Of a stretch of 64,000 nucleotides of DNA, positions 49,424-62,088 are shown piece after piece (the first letter of the stretch is position 1; every line of letters begins with the position of its first letter). The notes below the pieces were generated by a model. That model was given only the letters and a program-made list of their open reading frames with translations, was not told the origin of the DNA and searched no databases. The position numbers were made by a program, and so were the translations under genes. Origin of the DNA: Carya illinoinensis (Eukaryota > Streptophyta > Magnoliopsida > Fagales > Juglandaceae). The DNA is taken from assembly GCF_018687715.1 (NCBI RefSeq), contig NC_056752.1:8632001-8696000 (forward strand), in the 5' to 3' direction.

Positions 49424-52400
49424 ATGGGTCACCTGAATTTGCCCACATCGAAGAGAATACCGCGTCATTGGCGGCTCTTGGACATCGTTTCCGCGGCGTT
49501 CTTCGGCCTCGTCTTCCTCTTCTTCCTCCTCGTCTTCACCCCACTCGGAGACTCCCTCGCTGCCTCCGGTCGTCAGTCCCTCCTTGTCTCCACCGCCGAT
49601 CCACGTCAGCGCCACCGCCTTGTGGCTCTGGTTGAGCTTGGGACCCAGTCCGCCGCCATCGAGGCTTGCCCTGCTGAGTTCGTGGACCACATGCCATGTG
49701 AGGATCCCAGGCGGAACAGCCAGTTGAGCCGGGAAATGAATTTCTACAGAGAGCGCCATTGCCCGCTGCCCGATGAGACGCCGCTTTGTCTGATTCCACC
49801 GCCCGATGGGTACAAGATATCGGTGCATTGGCCTGACAGCTTGCACAAGGTAATGTCGTAATTCACACTGTTTAGTTGTGGGGAGTGTTGAGAATAGTTG
49901 AAACTCCTAGTTTAGATAAGTTAAGAATGTGATTTGCCTTTGACGTTAGTGTTTGTTTGGGCATTAACAATTATTATGATCTAGGAGCTGAGATTTAGGT
50001 CGTTTGCAGGAGATTCGCGTAGATGAGTTTCCTTTTTTAATAGGCTTAGCGAATACTCCGTTAGTAGATGGGTTTCCCTTTTTAATAGGCTTAGCGAATA
50101 CTCCGTTAGTTTTGGATTGTGCGGATTCATTCCAAAATCCTGTCACCGCTCGACGAAACATATCTGTAAGGCTAGCTTCTTAATGAGCTGGAGCTAATTT
50201 TCTCCCCTTTTAGTTTTTGGTATTATGACCTCAATCTGATGTTCCACAGGTTCTAAAGTATTAGAACGCATGGTGCGAGATTGCACAAAATTTTCTTTAA
50301 GTGGAATTCTGTGCTGTTTTATTGGGCAAGTAACAGAATTTCAGCGAGATAGTGGGGGTAGGGCCAAACCTTGGGGCGAAGAGCATGATAAGTATCAAAG
50401 AAGGACTTCACTGTAAATACATTTGAATATGCTACATGGGTTTTGGTTTTCTCGATGATGATGAACTTTAACTGGCGTCACAAGAATTGGCAGTCTGCTC
50501 AGAAGATATACATATAAATAGGCTCCATATACTGTGAAATTTAATGGGCTGTAAAAACCTAGCTCCTTCAACGTTTAAATTGCAGTGGGTGACAAGAGCT
50601 GAAAGAACGCATTTCTAACTAACCATTAAGGTGTAGGAAGCTCAATTAATATTGTAGCACACTGTAAACTTTCTTAGATTATTGTCAGACTGTTGATTTA
50701 TATTTCAGGTTGATGTTTCTTAGAGATCCCCCCCTCCTCCCCCCCAACTTTATGATTGCACTTAGGGCAGCTGCTTGCAACCCTGTTGATTATTTAGAAG
50801 TAATCCTGGTGAAGCTAATTCTTGGTTCTTACGTTCTTGGATTTGGATTCAATTACAAAGTGGCCAAAGTATAAATTCCCAAGAAGTCAGCCTTCAAAGT
50901 GAAGCAAACTTGTCTTCATTTGCTTCTTGTCGAAATTCAACACAGCATGAAAGAATTTTCATGCTGTGATGTTTGACAAACCCATATCAGAATATGTATT
51001 CCATGTTATTTCAGATGCAGAGAGGCTAATATGTGATGCCCGAGGACGAAGCCAGCCATTTTTCTCTTTTTTCTTTTGAGAAGAAGGGGGGGGGGGGGGG
51101 ATATGTTAGTAAAATAAAATATAAGAATATACTTTCTATTTGACCAAATCAATTATATTTAAAATCTAATCGATTTGATCAAACTTAAAGTTTTCATACA
51201 AAAACATGTTTTGTGTGGTTTTAAGACATGTATGCTTGCTAGTTGAATAAGCATGGAGATACAAGGCAGCAAATTTGAGTGTGATGGCTGTAACACTTGG
51301 AGAGTTTTTGAAATGAAAGGTATGGCATGAGTGAAATTTAAGGAAAAGTTAGGAATGGTGCGAGTATAAAAGTAGGAAAATAACGTTGGAAGAAAAAAGA
51401 GAGAAAAAACACGGATGCTATGCACAAGGGCTCCAGACATATCACACCTAAATTTTCTCCATACTTTAATAACTTGAACAGACTGCAGATGAACCTAGGC
51501 ATACAAATCTTTAAGGTGAAACGTTAAGCCCACTTTCTTTGGAATGCAGCTCAAACGGCACCCTTACTGAGATGATAATGTGCAGCTCATATAAAATACA
51601 ATGGAAAGAGAATATATTTTTGGCACTGCAATGAAACTATGGTGACGGCAAGTTTTTGGCTATATCCACCATTTCATATGCCTTGAACCAGAAAACTTAT
51701 TTCAGCAGTGCAGCTCAATTATGTTACCTTTTCTGTGGCTGTGTAGTTTTGGGCTTGAGCTGACACTGGAGGGGGGCAAAAATGTTGCATCTCGTATATC
51801 TAGCTTCCTTAAAGTTATTTATCCTATAGCTAATGACAATCTAATCATTTTGGTTTTTTCCTTTTTAAATTTTGATGTGTTGTTATGTGATGATTACTCC
51901 CACCCAAAATGTGTGTGGGAAGAAAATTGTTTAAAAATTTTCCCAGATGTGTGGGGAAATGAGTCATTTTCTCTTTTCAGAAATTGATTAGTTATCTATC
52001 CCTTTATTCTGAAGTATTGTTATGTTAATGTGCAGATATGGCACAGCAACATGCCACACAACAAAATTGCAGACAGGAAAGGTCATCAGGGATGGATGAA
52101 AAGGGAAGGTCCATACTTTATTTTCCCTGGTGGTGGCACAATGTTTCCAGATGGTGCAATACAGTATATCGAAAAACTTGGACAATACATCCCTATAAGT
52201 GGCGGCACTCTAAGGACTGCTCTTGATATGGGTTGTGGGGTAAGAGCTGTATTCCTGTATGTCTTTGAGGCCTTACTAGAATTTAATACTTTTCGAGATC
52301 ACAAAAAATAATGCTCTTGCAGGTGGCCAGTTTTGGTGGATATATGCTAGGAGAGGAAATTTTAACCATGTCATTTGCACCAAGAGATTCACATAAATCC

Positions 52401-55400
52401 CAGATACAATTTGCACTGGAGAGAGGGATTCCAGCTTTTGTTGCCATGCTTGGAACTCGCAGACTCCCTTTTCCTGCATTCTCATTTGACTTGGTGCACT
52501 GTTCTCGATGTTTAATCCCTTTTACTGCTTATAGTGAGTTCTTTGTATTTCTTATTACTTGTAATATATATATATATAGTGAGTTCTTTGTCAAATATGG
52601 TCTCTCCTATATTCCACTTCTGCTACCTCCTGCCACTTGTTTTTATCATAAGGAAATCTGGCTTTGCAGATGCAACATATTTCATGGAAGTGGATCGGTT
52701 GCTTCGACCAGAAGGATATCTGGTCATATCCGGTCCCCCTGTACAATGGCCTAATCAAGACAAGGAATGGGCAGATCTGCAGGCTGTGGCTAGAGCATTA
52801 TGTTATGAGCTTCTTGCTGTTGATGGGAACACTGTTATCTGGAAAAAGCCAGTGGCAGATTCATGTCTCTCCAACCAAAATGAATTTGGTCTAGAGTTGT
52901 GTGATGAATCAGATGACCCAGATTATGCATGGTAACCGTTCCTGGAATGATTCCTCCATTTCTAAGCCCTTTTTTGTTTTTGTTTTTATTTTAAGTGGGG
53001 ACAAGGGAGAATACTATAGATTTATTGATACTGTTATTGAGAGGGCCAGTATATAGTGGGGATTCTGAGAATGTAAAGCTCAACTGTTTTGCAGGTACTT
53101 CAAATTAAAGAAATGTGTGAGTAGAATCTCTTCTGTCAAAGGAGATCTTGCTGTTGGGAAAATTGCACAGTGGCCAGAAAGGCTAACAAAAACTCCTTCA
53201 AGGGCCGCACTCATGAAAAATGGCATTGATGTGTTTGAGGCTGACACTCGACGGTGGGTGAGAAGAGTTGCTTACTACAAAAACTCATTAAGCCTAAAGC
53301 TTGGAACTTCAGCTGTACGAAACATTATGGACATGAATGCATTCTTCGGAGGCTTTGCAGCAGCCCTGAAGTCTGATTCTGTGTGGGTAATGAATGTGAT
53401 TCCTGCTCGCAAGCCTTCAACCTTGGCAGTAATTTATGATAGAGGCCTTATTGGAGTCTACCATGATTGGTGAGTATTTTAATGTCTTGCTCATATATTA
53501 AACAGAGATGCATATAGGGCCATCTCGGATAGGGTTGCTCCATCTCCTAAAGTGTTCATATTACTTGTGGAGTGACTCGTATAATTCCTATCTTCTTTAG
53601 AAGTGCACAGCAATAAACAATTGAACATTTTGTTATCGATGTTTAGCATGCATTAACCATTTGTTTTCAAGTGATACGATGCTTTATCAGAGTTTATAGA
53701 ATTGATATCCAGTAAGACTCCTTTTGCCCTAAATGTGTTAATTACATTTGTTTTACTTATATAAAAAAGATACCTTTTGCCATAAATAGTTCTGTACTGG
53801 TCCGGTAACTAGAGATTTTCACCAGTATTTACATCTTTTAATGTGCCAACTTAAGATGCCAATTTGAATGACCTTACTCGAAACAACATATATTCCTGTT
53901 GTGCCCTTTTGAAAGTTTTATTTCCCTTCAAATTATTTCTGAAAAAATCCTACAAACAAGGTTTCCTTCATAGAAAAGAGATACATACTTCATGAATCGA
54001 ACTAAGATTTGGTTAGTAATTTGCTCTATCTATTCCCCTAACATAACATGTTTGTTTTCACACAAACACATACTAAACTCCTAATTTTTCTCTAGGATTT
54101 GGATGCATTGATTGCCTCTCTAGAATTATAATAGCCTTATTGGAGAACATTTATGGAGGGGCTAATGTATTAATGGTACCAGGTGTGAGCCTTTCTCAAC
54201 ATATCCTAGGACCTATGATCTCATTCACGTATCTGGGATTGAATCGCTCATAAAATATCCAGGTTCGGGCAAGAACAGGTATGTCTCTTTTGTAATCTCA
54301 TCCTTTGTTGCTAGCTTCTTATCTGCTTCATTATATTAAAAAATCATAAACTATATCTGTAAAGATGATCACTGTACTGATAATATTTCTTGGCTGCTTA
54401 AACTAACTTCTTTTTATTTTCATCCTCTGTAAATAAAAGGCTCCTAAAGACACCAATTAGTTGAAGTAAAATCACAAGTATTTACAGCTTCGTTTTACAA
54501 AATTGATTTGTTTTTGTTGAGAAATAAATTTCACATTACTTATGGACAAGATCTTGAGTATGTTTATAAGATTGGAGCAAACCTCTCTCTTTGAATCGAT
54601 TTTATGATATGAGTTAGGCCCATGAATTTTTTCATGGTATTAGAGCTTGCCATAGGACGAATGGAGACCCACACTACTTACCCTATGACAAGGATCAGAA
54701 AAATACTGGCTTGCACGTGAGGGAGGGTGTTGAGGAATAAATTCCACATTGCCTGTGGACAAGGTCTTGGGCATGTTTATAAGGTTGGAGCAAACATTTA
54801 TTTTTGAACCGGTTTTATTAGATGAGTTAGGCCTATGAATTTCTTGAGTTTTTATCAAAATTGTAATATACACTAACCAATAACCCGCACTATATGCAGG
54901 TTAACACTCTTAGGCTCTGCATGGATACTAAGAGTATCTCAGATGATCTGTGAATAGTAGTGAATAGTTTGTGAATAGTATGAAGTAGGCTGAGCATATC
55001 TGAGAATAATTGTGTTCCCAAACATACCCTTAATCACTGTTGGCTTACCACCTATTAATTTATAATCTTTTTATTTTTTTCAAGATCCATGAACAATTTC
55101 AACATCTAAAATCAAAACTCAATTACAATGACTGAAGAAAAATTTAATTGGACTATAGACAACAAAGTGAAAAATGAGGGTCCGTTTAGGAACACAACTG
55201 TTCTTGAATATTCTTAGATGTTTTCAAATATTTCCTTTCCAAACATCACTCAATCATAAAACACTTTTCAATTTCAAATATTCAATTTTTTTATCTAATC
55301 ATTATCTAAGCATTACAAATTTTCCAAACTTCTAAACAAAATACAAAAACCAATACAACTTTTTTAAATTTCAAAACAAAAATAATATTCAAACAATTAT

Positions 55401-58400
55401 ATTCAAACAATTTTCTAACTTTATAATTTTTTATTCAATTTTTTTCTTCCATTTCCCAAAACCCAATAAAACATCTTAACTCAAACTCTTTCACAACTAT
55501 TTTACCACCATTCATAGATATTCTGAGATATTTTTAGTATTGAAAGGAGCCCAAGACTGCATATATTTGTGAACTCCAATCCAAAACGTGCAGCTTCTCA
55601 AACAGATAAGTTTCAGAAAAGCCTCTTTAAATATGAGTTATCTGCTTTGTCCTCAAACTGCAAAGACCGATGGCAGTGAAAATAGGATGCAAACTTATTT
55701 GGATATGCACAAGTAATAAATAAGAGAACTACAAAGATTATGATTTGCAGCACCTATGCAACCAAGTTCTCGGCATGGCAGTAGGATCATTAACAAGTAA
55801 TAAATAAGAGAACAGTAAAGATTCGATCCATATGATTTGCAAAGCACCTGTGAAACCAAGTTCTCAGCATAAGAGTAGGAGCATCAACATTCTTATTTTG
55901 ACACCAACAAAAGAAATAACGATTATGCTGCCAACCGGTAAATCTTGACTATGTAAGTTTTGCCAAGCTCAATCTTGGACCAAAAGAATTGTTGTGGGGG
56001 ATCATCCAATAGACTTTCTCTAGACCCTATGTAGGACCATATATGGATAGTTAGCAAAAAGCTATATGTAAAATATACACACTTCGTAGACAATCCATAC
56101 ACTAATGATACCTGTGTAATTAAGTATGTCACTCGTGAACATATAAGTTCATGGGTAGCGCTATGTACAGGCCAATTTCTTGGACTCCTTTGCAGTCCAA
56201 ATATAGGAATAGACAAAAAGACCCTCACTTTATCATTGACTTGACCAAAACACCCCTAAATCATGAAGTAGCCCAAAATCTGAAAGAGCAATCAGTCTGC
56301 CGCTCCCTCTCTGTACTGTGCATCTGCTCCTCGCCTCCTCCACCATCAATGACTCCTCGGGACGTCGGGCGTACAAAGGTACAGGAAATAATCTATAGAA
56401 GCATCATTTTAAGTTTAGGAATAAGTTGATCAGTTCCATTGTTGCAGTTCTTGTCATCGCTATCATCCTGATCTTGTATTTTACCGTTCTGTAAGGGTAA
56501 CAACACAAACAACATGAACAACTCTTCTGCCATAAATTTCATCCCCAACAATTGGGTACCCAAAGCCACTTACACCGCCTCTCGCCTCAAGTTCTTTAGT
56601 ACCTAAAGCACTTGTTTTTCTTCCCAAAAGGGCTTATCTGCATGGCCATGGCTCCCTCCCTGGCCCCCAATGCCAAAAACTAGACGTTTCTTTTCTTTTT
56701 AACTCTTTCTGATTTGTCACTACTTTTGCTTTGGGTAACCATGAAAATGCAGCCCTTTCCAAAGGAGGGAGAGCTTGCGGTATTATATGTTGGGGTTGTA
56801 GGTTTATGGGTCCCGTAATTTTTAATGAATCTGCACCGTTCAGCATTGTGGAAGTGGTCTAGGTGAATAGTGGTGGTGCAGAACAGAGCCATACATGACG
56901 GAGAGGGTGGCTGGTCTAGTTTCGTGTTGGCTGGGCAGTGGGCTTCTTTGAATGAACACCAAGTGTGAGTTGTGTTTTGGGGGATAGAAATTTGAACGTG
57001 GGGCTCTAGTGAAGAACCAAGGCGTGAGGCAGTGGCTTTTTAAAGTGCAGGTGGCTATGTCCTCAGTTGATTGTTGATCCATGAAGAAGAAAAACCGGCA
57101 GAAGATACAGATATAAAAAGGGAGGGCTTGGTTTTAAAAAGGAAAAAGCTGAGAGGGAGAGGAAAATGAGGACTTGCGAGGAAAATAGGTCACGGAGAGA
57201 GGAAAAAAAATGCACGGTTCATGGCCAAAAACCAAGGAGACTGGATGAAAGAAGAAAGGCTGTTAGGGATGAGACGAAGAAAAAGGGAAAATATTCATGC
57301 GGCTTCACTGCACAAATCAGGAATCAAATCACACGTGAGTCGGCGTAAAAACAAAATGAGGACTGAAAACAGAGCATTGCTTGATGGTGGCTAAACGACA
57401 GTGACTCCAGCTTCGTGATGGTGAAAGGCTTGGTGTGCTGCTGCTTCTTGAAGTGAAAATAACAGAAGATAAGGAGCGGAAGAGACGAGTTGTTGAGCAA
57501 ATTTGGTGAGGCCGATGGGGAAGAAAACAAGGAAGAAAAACATGCTGGTATTACAGTGAAAGCAAGGGATTGAAAAGAAAAAAAATAGCACAAGTTTCGG
57601 GAACTGGAACCCAAAGAAAATGTACACATGGTCATGGCCTAGAATAAAGGAAAACCGAGAGTAAAAATAACCCTAGGTGGTTAACGGGTGTTACAGTAGT
57701 GCTGTTTAATTTCTCTTGATGAAACGCCCGTTTAGCGTTTCATTTAAGCCTGCATTGCGACTGCAAGAAGAATTATTCTAAGTTCACAAACATTGGACTT
57801 GGTTGTGAAGCCTGGCTCTCCCTGTAGCACCTCATTTTAGTATAATTCTTATAAAAATAAAAATAAAAATATTTAAAAAAAAAAAAAGCCGAGCACTTTG
57901 TTCTGGTTCAGTTACAAATTAAGTCCCTGAAACCCTGGATTCCACTTTTCTCCTATATTCATGGGCGGGCTTCCACGTTGGACTATCAAGTTTATGCTTA
58001 GATATATAGATATATAGATAGACAATAAATATATAAGATGCAGTTTCTATTGCCTTGGGCATATTATATATCATCATCGCTAATCTGTCATGATTTGTTA
58101 AAACTAAAATTTCTAAAAACCTAGAAGTTAATTTCTTCCATGAGCTCCACCCCCCCCCCCCCCCCCCGGCGGTGGGCTGTCCTATGAAAGGTTCCTGTAC
58201 ACGACAAATTTGCATGTTTCATCTTTCTGAATTTGCTAGTCACACCATGCATTTCTGTTAGTAATAGCTTTATCCATATTCACTCAATATGGTTTCTTGT
58301 CAATCCTGAAGAGACGATAACATGTACTTAGCCGTAGAATTTGATAGATTGCTTAATCTGTTATTGGACAAGTGACTATGATGGTTGCTTTGATACTTCA

Positions 58401-58629
58401 TTGCAGGTGTAACCTTGTGGATTTGATGGTAGAGATGGATCGAATTTTGCGTCCAGAGGGAACTGTTGTGATTAGAGATTCCCCCGAAGTTATTGACAAA
58501 GTAGGTCGCCTAGCTCGTGCTGTGAGATGGACGGCTTCCATTCATGAGAAAGAACCTGAATCACATGGGAGAGAAAAAATACTCGTCGCAACCAAAAAAT
58601 TCTGGATGCTTTCTTCAGCATCAAACTGA
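49424..58629 (+). CDS. QUA3: QUA3-like putative pectin methyltransferase (DUF248 family)
   Basis: Seven exons: 49424-49849, 52036-52239, 52323-52533, 52670-52931, 53095-53469, 54183-54278, 58407-58629; 1797 nt, 598 aa, GT-AG introns. The start gives [11 protein letters not shown], as in QUA3 proteins. Residues 21-39 form a membrane anchor for a type II Golgi protein with the catalytic part in the lumen. Marks are [41 protein letters not shown], the SAM-binding DMGCG at 206-210, [92 protein letters not shown] and [19 protein letters not shown]. Arabidopsis QUA3 (At4g00740) is a Golgi putative homogalacturonan methyltransferase of about 600 aa involved in wall assembly. Intron 1 (2.2 kb) and intron 6 (4.1 kb) are long, the latter repeat-filled, but every exon is intact. 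Confidence 0.95.
50022..50110. repeat. 45-bp tandem duplication in QUA3 intron 1
   Basis: Two copies of a unit ending in TAATAGGCTTAGCGAATACT and CCGTTAGT, starting at 50022 and 50067, with only two or three differences. Confidence 0.9.
54515..54846. repeat. Two related repeat copies in QUA3 intron 6
   Basis: Copy 1 (54515-54650) and copy 2 (54726-54846) both start TGTTGAG, share GTTTATAAG.TTGGAGCAAAC and GAGTTAGGCC, and copy 1 ends near GGTATTAGAGCTT, which resembles the LTR end/tRNA-Met primer junction of Copia elements. They look like two partial LTRs in tandem. Confidence 0.6.
54913..55029. mobile_element. MITE-like element A in QUA3 intron 6
   Basis: About 117 bp with imperfect inverted ends: GGCTCTGCATGGATAC with AGTATCTCAGAT inside, and at the far end ATCTGAGAATAATTG then GTGTTCCCAAACATACCC. 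Confidence 0.55.
55178..55552. mobile_element. MITE-like element B in QUA3 intron 6, inverted relative of A
   Basis: Starts GGGTCCGTTTAGGAACAC and ends TAGTATTGAAAGGAGCCC, so its ends match those of element A in the opposite orientation. The interior is longer and A/T-rich. Confidence 0.55.
55711..55888. repeat. 84-bp tandem duplication in QUA3 intron 6
   Basis: Two imperfect copies starting AAGTAATAAATAAGAGAAC at 55711 and 55795, each containing GATTTGCA and ACCAAGTTCTC.GCAT. The copies have diverged by several changes. Confidence 0.75.
55890..58406. other. Rest of QUA3 intron 6
   Basis: No second gene is supported. Frames at 55923-56429 and 57324-57635 lack known domains. A 7-bp stem (GAAACGC/GCGTTTC) lies at about 57721-57741 and a C-run at about 58149-58167. 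Confidence 0.45.
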
Positions 58630-59985
58630 ATGGCGTTTTGTTCATTGTAGGTATTCCTTTCTACTCTGTCTTTTTTCTTAAAGCCAAGTTGTCATCTCAA
58701 TGCATGGAATGTATGCAGTTTTCTTTCTTGTTCTTTATCTGGTATGTTTATAATAGGAGATAGTAAAGTTAGAATGGGTTGGAAATTTGAAGATGGGGAA
58801 GACGTGCAGGTTTATGTGAGAATACACAAGCTGTTGGGAATTTACACATCCACTTAGACACTTAGTGGTCGGCCTTAACTGTAATTTCATGTGGTTACTT
58901 AGATCAGTTATTTAAGGATTCTGAATTATTATCCTTACTGGCATTCTCCTCTCTATACTTAAAAACATTTTGTGCTTGTTGCTGCAACTTTAATACTTAA
59001 GATGTGCCAAGTGAGCCACTTTGCCGAGAATTGATAAGATTGAGGATCATGAAGAGTAGTCCTACTCTATCTATTTCAGGCAAGACAAATATATTGAATT
59101 AATTCACATGGAATTCTACCCATTCAATGGGGTTCATGTTAAATAAAACTGAGAAAAGATATTTACAACTGTAAATTGTTCAATTGCTGAGTAATTGTTT
59201 AAAAAAAAAAAATAAACATGAGACCCACATGAAAAAAATTAATTTTTTAATAATGAATTCTACTCTTTTTCAAAGTGAATACGCGGCGATTATGCACTTT
59301 ACGGTTGTAATTTTTAAATTTTTAGGATATTTTATAAATTTTTAAAGTAATTATATAATATTAAAAACAAGCAATTATGTTATTTTCTTCTAACCTAATT
59401 ATTCATGCTTAGATAGATCATAACAATTGATACGGTCCAAAATTATCCTCCAAGACCAATTAACCAATTTTTTCTTTTCTTTTTGCTATTTGAATTTGGA
59501 TTAAAAATTCTAGAATATGTCTTTCCTGCATAATCTAAAAGAAAATATATTCAATTAATCAACCAATTAAATTAAAAATAAATTTAATTTGATAAAAATT
59601 GACTTAAAGAGTAAAAGAAAGTCAATTTTTATAAAATTAAATTTATTTTTAATTAAATTGCATGATTACGTATGTTAGTTGATTAAGTTTATTTTCTTTA
59701 TATCTTTATTTTCTGAACCAGGTGTTTTCTTATGGCGAAGGAGCATGAATTTGGGTTGTCAAATTTTAATGTCTTCCAGAAGTTTCTTTTTTGATCATCT
59801 TTGGAATTTAAATCTCCATCACCCTTCTTTTATTTTTAATATTTACTTTTTTTTTGGTCTTGGTAGAATTAATTTCAAAGTACTCCATAAGACAAAGACA
59901 TGCATTAAAACTCATTTTCACCGCAAAATAAAAATGTATGGATTAACACTATTGATACTGATTGGAGCCACCGTCACATGATGAT
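58630..59985. other. 3' side of QUA3 and intergenic DNA
   Basis: Probably begins with the QUA3 3' UTR. The remainder is AT-rich. The frame 59679-59981 shows no recognisable motif. Confidence 0.45.
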
Positions 59986-60364
59986 GAACAGTAATATATA
60001 TACACGATCTTATTCAGTCTCGCATCCAGCCTGTACGGAGCATTCATGTTTTATTGAAAGGAAAATTTTATGTGCAGTTATTTTTGCGGACTCCTTTGTG
60101 CACTTCAGTGATATGATTGGTTGTGTATTAAAAAAAATTAATCCAGCCAATCATATGAGTGGAGTGCGCATGGAGTGCGCAAAAATGACTATATGTAGTA
60201 TTACTCTTTATGAAATGAGGAGCTAATTTAAATGCAATTGAACTGTCACATGATATGAGTAGTACTATATATATATATATACACGATCTTATTCAGTCTC
60301 GCATCCAGCTTGTACGGAGCACTCATGTTTTATGAAATGGGAAGCTAATTTAAATGCAATTGAA
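59986..60364. repeat. Direct duplication, one copy carrying a MITE
   Basis: ACACGATCTTATTCAGTCTC followed by GCATCCAGC and TGTACGGAGCA occurs near 60002 and 60282. Both copies continue into TTTATGAAATG.GGAGCTAAT and TTAAATGCAATTGAA (60207-60233 region and 60330-60364). The first copy is interrupted at 60055-60206. Confidence 0.85.
60055..60206. mobile_element. 152-bp MITE with target duplication TTTAT
   Basis: TTTAT flanks it at 60050-60054 and 60207-60211. Subterminal inverted sequences are AGTTATTTTTGCGGACTCC near 60077 and, inverted, GGAGTGCGCAAAAATGACT near 60172. The unfilled copy at about 60331 shows the uninterrupted site (GTTTTATGAAATG). Confidence 0.8.
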
Positions 60365-60510
60365 AATAACTTGTACGCAAGATAGATAGGAAAATGCCCA
60401 AAGAAGTTTGTTCTATCTTCCCATTGAATATATAAGTGAGGCGTGAATTAGTAATCTAATTTGTCTCTATGTTGTCTTACTCGAAAAATAAAAAGGTACG
60501 TAGATGGTGT

Positions 60511-62080
60511 TAGGGGTGAATTTGGTCCGGTCCGATGATATTTTGTGGACCGAATTGGACCTATTCGGTTTAGGGTTTTCCCACCCTGGACCGGACCGAA
60601 CTCCCTCAGGACCAGTCCTGTGGGTCCATTCGGTCCACTGTTGATTTTTTTTCAATAACATTTTGTTTAATACTTATGTAATCATATTATGATATATTTA
60701 ATATATATACATATAGTATACTATTATATATATATATTAGTAATACGCTAATACTATTAGTCTATTAGTAATAATACTATAACTAATAACTATATGTAAT
60801 AATAGTAATAGTGATAACTATTTATGTGACTATATGTAATACTATATTAAATAATAGTAATAATAGTAATACTCTTATTATTAATATTTTATGCAGTTAT
60901 AATGATTTAATACTAACATATTACATATTAAGCTAATTATACTAATACTATCATAAATTTACAAATATATGATATATCATAATTTATACCATAACTTTTA
61001 TCATATGTTAATACATTAATATATATACTAGTACTATATATATTTGTTTGATCAGTTATACTAGTACTATATATTATAGTTAATAATTATACATTAAAGA
61101 ATATAGTAATACATTGATACTAAATATATATAGTTATAAACTTATAATGATTTAGTTATTATGAATTTATGATTGTATAACTATTTAATTGTATTAGTAT
61201 TAGACTATTAGTAATTCAATTTGACTATATTATATTAGTAATATTAGTTATGTTGAATCAGTTAGTTAGTATAATTATATTATACATTATTAGTATTAAT
61301 ATAAATATTAGTATTAGTTATAACTATATAGCCTATATTAGAATTGAGAGTCTTAGACTATATAATAGACTAATAATATTAGTACAACTATATAAGTATA
61401 TTGTATAGCTATAAATTAGTTTTAATTATAATGATTAGTATAATTATATAATAGTAGACTATTAGTATAACTATATATTAGTATTAGTTATACTGTTATG
61501 GTGATTTAGTATATTATATTTATACCATAACTCTTATAATATATTAATATATACTAGTACTACATATCATAGTTATATATTAAAGAATATAATAATACAT
61601 TCATACTAAATATATATAGTTATATTTCTAGTGATTTAATTATTAACTTATTATGATTACTATAACTATATAAATTATATAATAGTAAATTAGTATTAAT
61701 AGTAGACTATTAGTATATGTCACTATAGCTATTGTTGAAGTATTAGTTATAGTGATTTAGTATAACTATATATTAATATAAGTATAACTATAGTCTATAT
61801 TAGACTATTAATATTTTTTTATACCATATATAATTATATAATTAATTATATACAACTATTATATAAATAATATATATAAATAATAATTTTTTTTTAATTT
61901 CTATTTTGTTTGGTCCGGGGTGAAAAATCCCTAGACCGGGACTAGACCGAAACCCTTCGGTACCTTGAAAAATGGACCAAACCGAACCAGATCGGACCCA
62001 ATTCACTTCGGTCCAGTCTGGTCCAAAAGTGGTCGGTCAGGTCGGTTTATCTGGTCCAAACCGTCCAATTATCAACCTTA
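60511..62080. mobile_element. hAT-like non-autonomous element with AT-rich core
   Basis: 1570 bp. The left end is TAGGGGTGAATTTGGTCCGG and the right end, complemented, is TAAGGTTGATAATTGGACGG. Flanks GATGGTGT (60503-60510) and GATGTTGT (62081-62088) are an 8-bp target duplication with one mismatch, the hAT signature. GGTCCGG-rich arms of about 140-180 bp enclose a core (60680-61890) made of variants of TATTAGTA, ATAACTATA and ATATTA. There is no transposase. Confidence 0.7.
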
Positions 62081-62088
62081 GATGTTGT

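Noticed and set aside
49370..49846. 158-codon minus-strand frame
   Set aside because: Antisense shadow of QUA3 exon 1, with acidic low complexity from CTTC-type repeats.
55923..57635. Possible nested gene in QUA3 intron 6
   Set aside because: Short frames on both strands without domains. One hydrophobic stretch near 56425-56490 resembles a membrane segment but has no surrounding exon structure.
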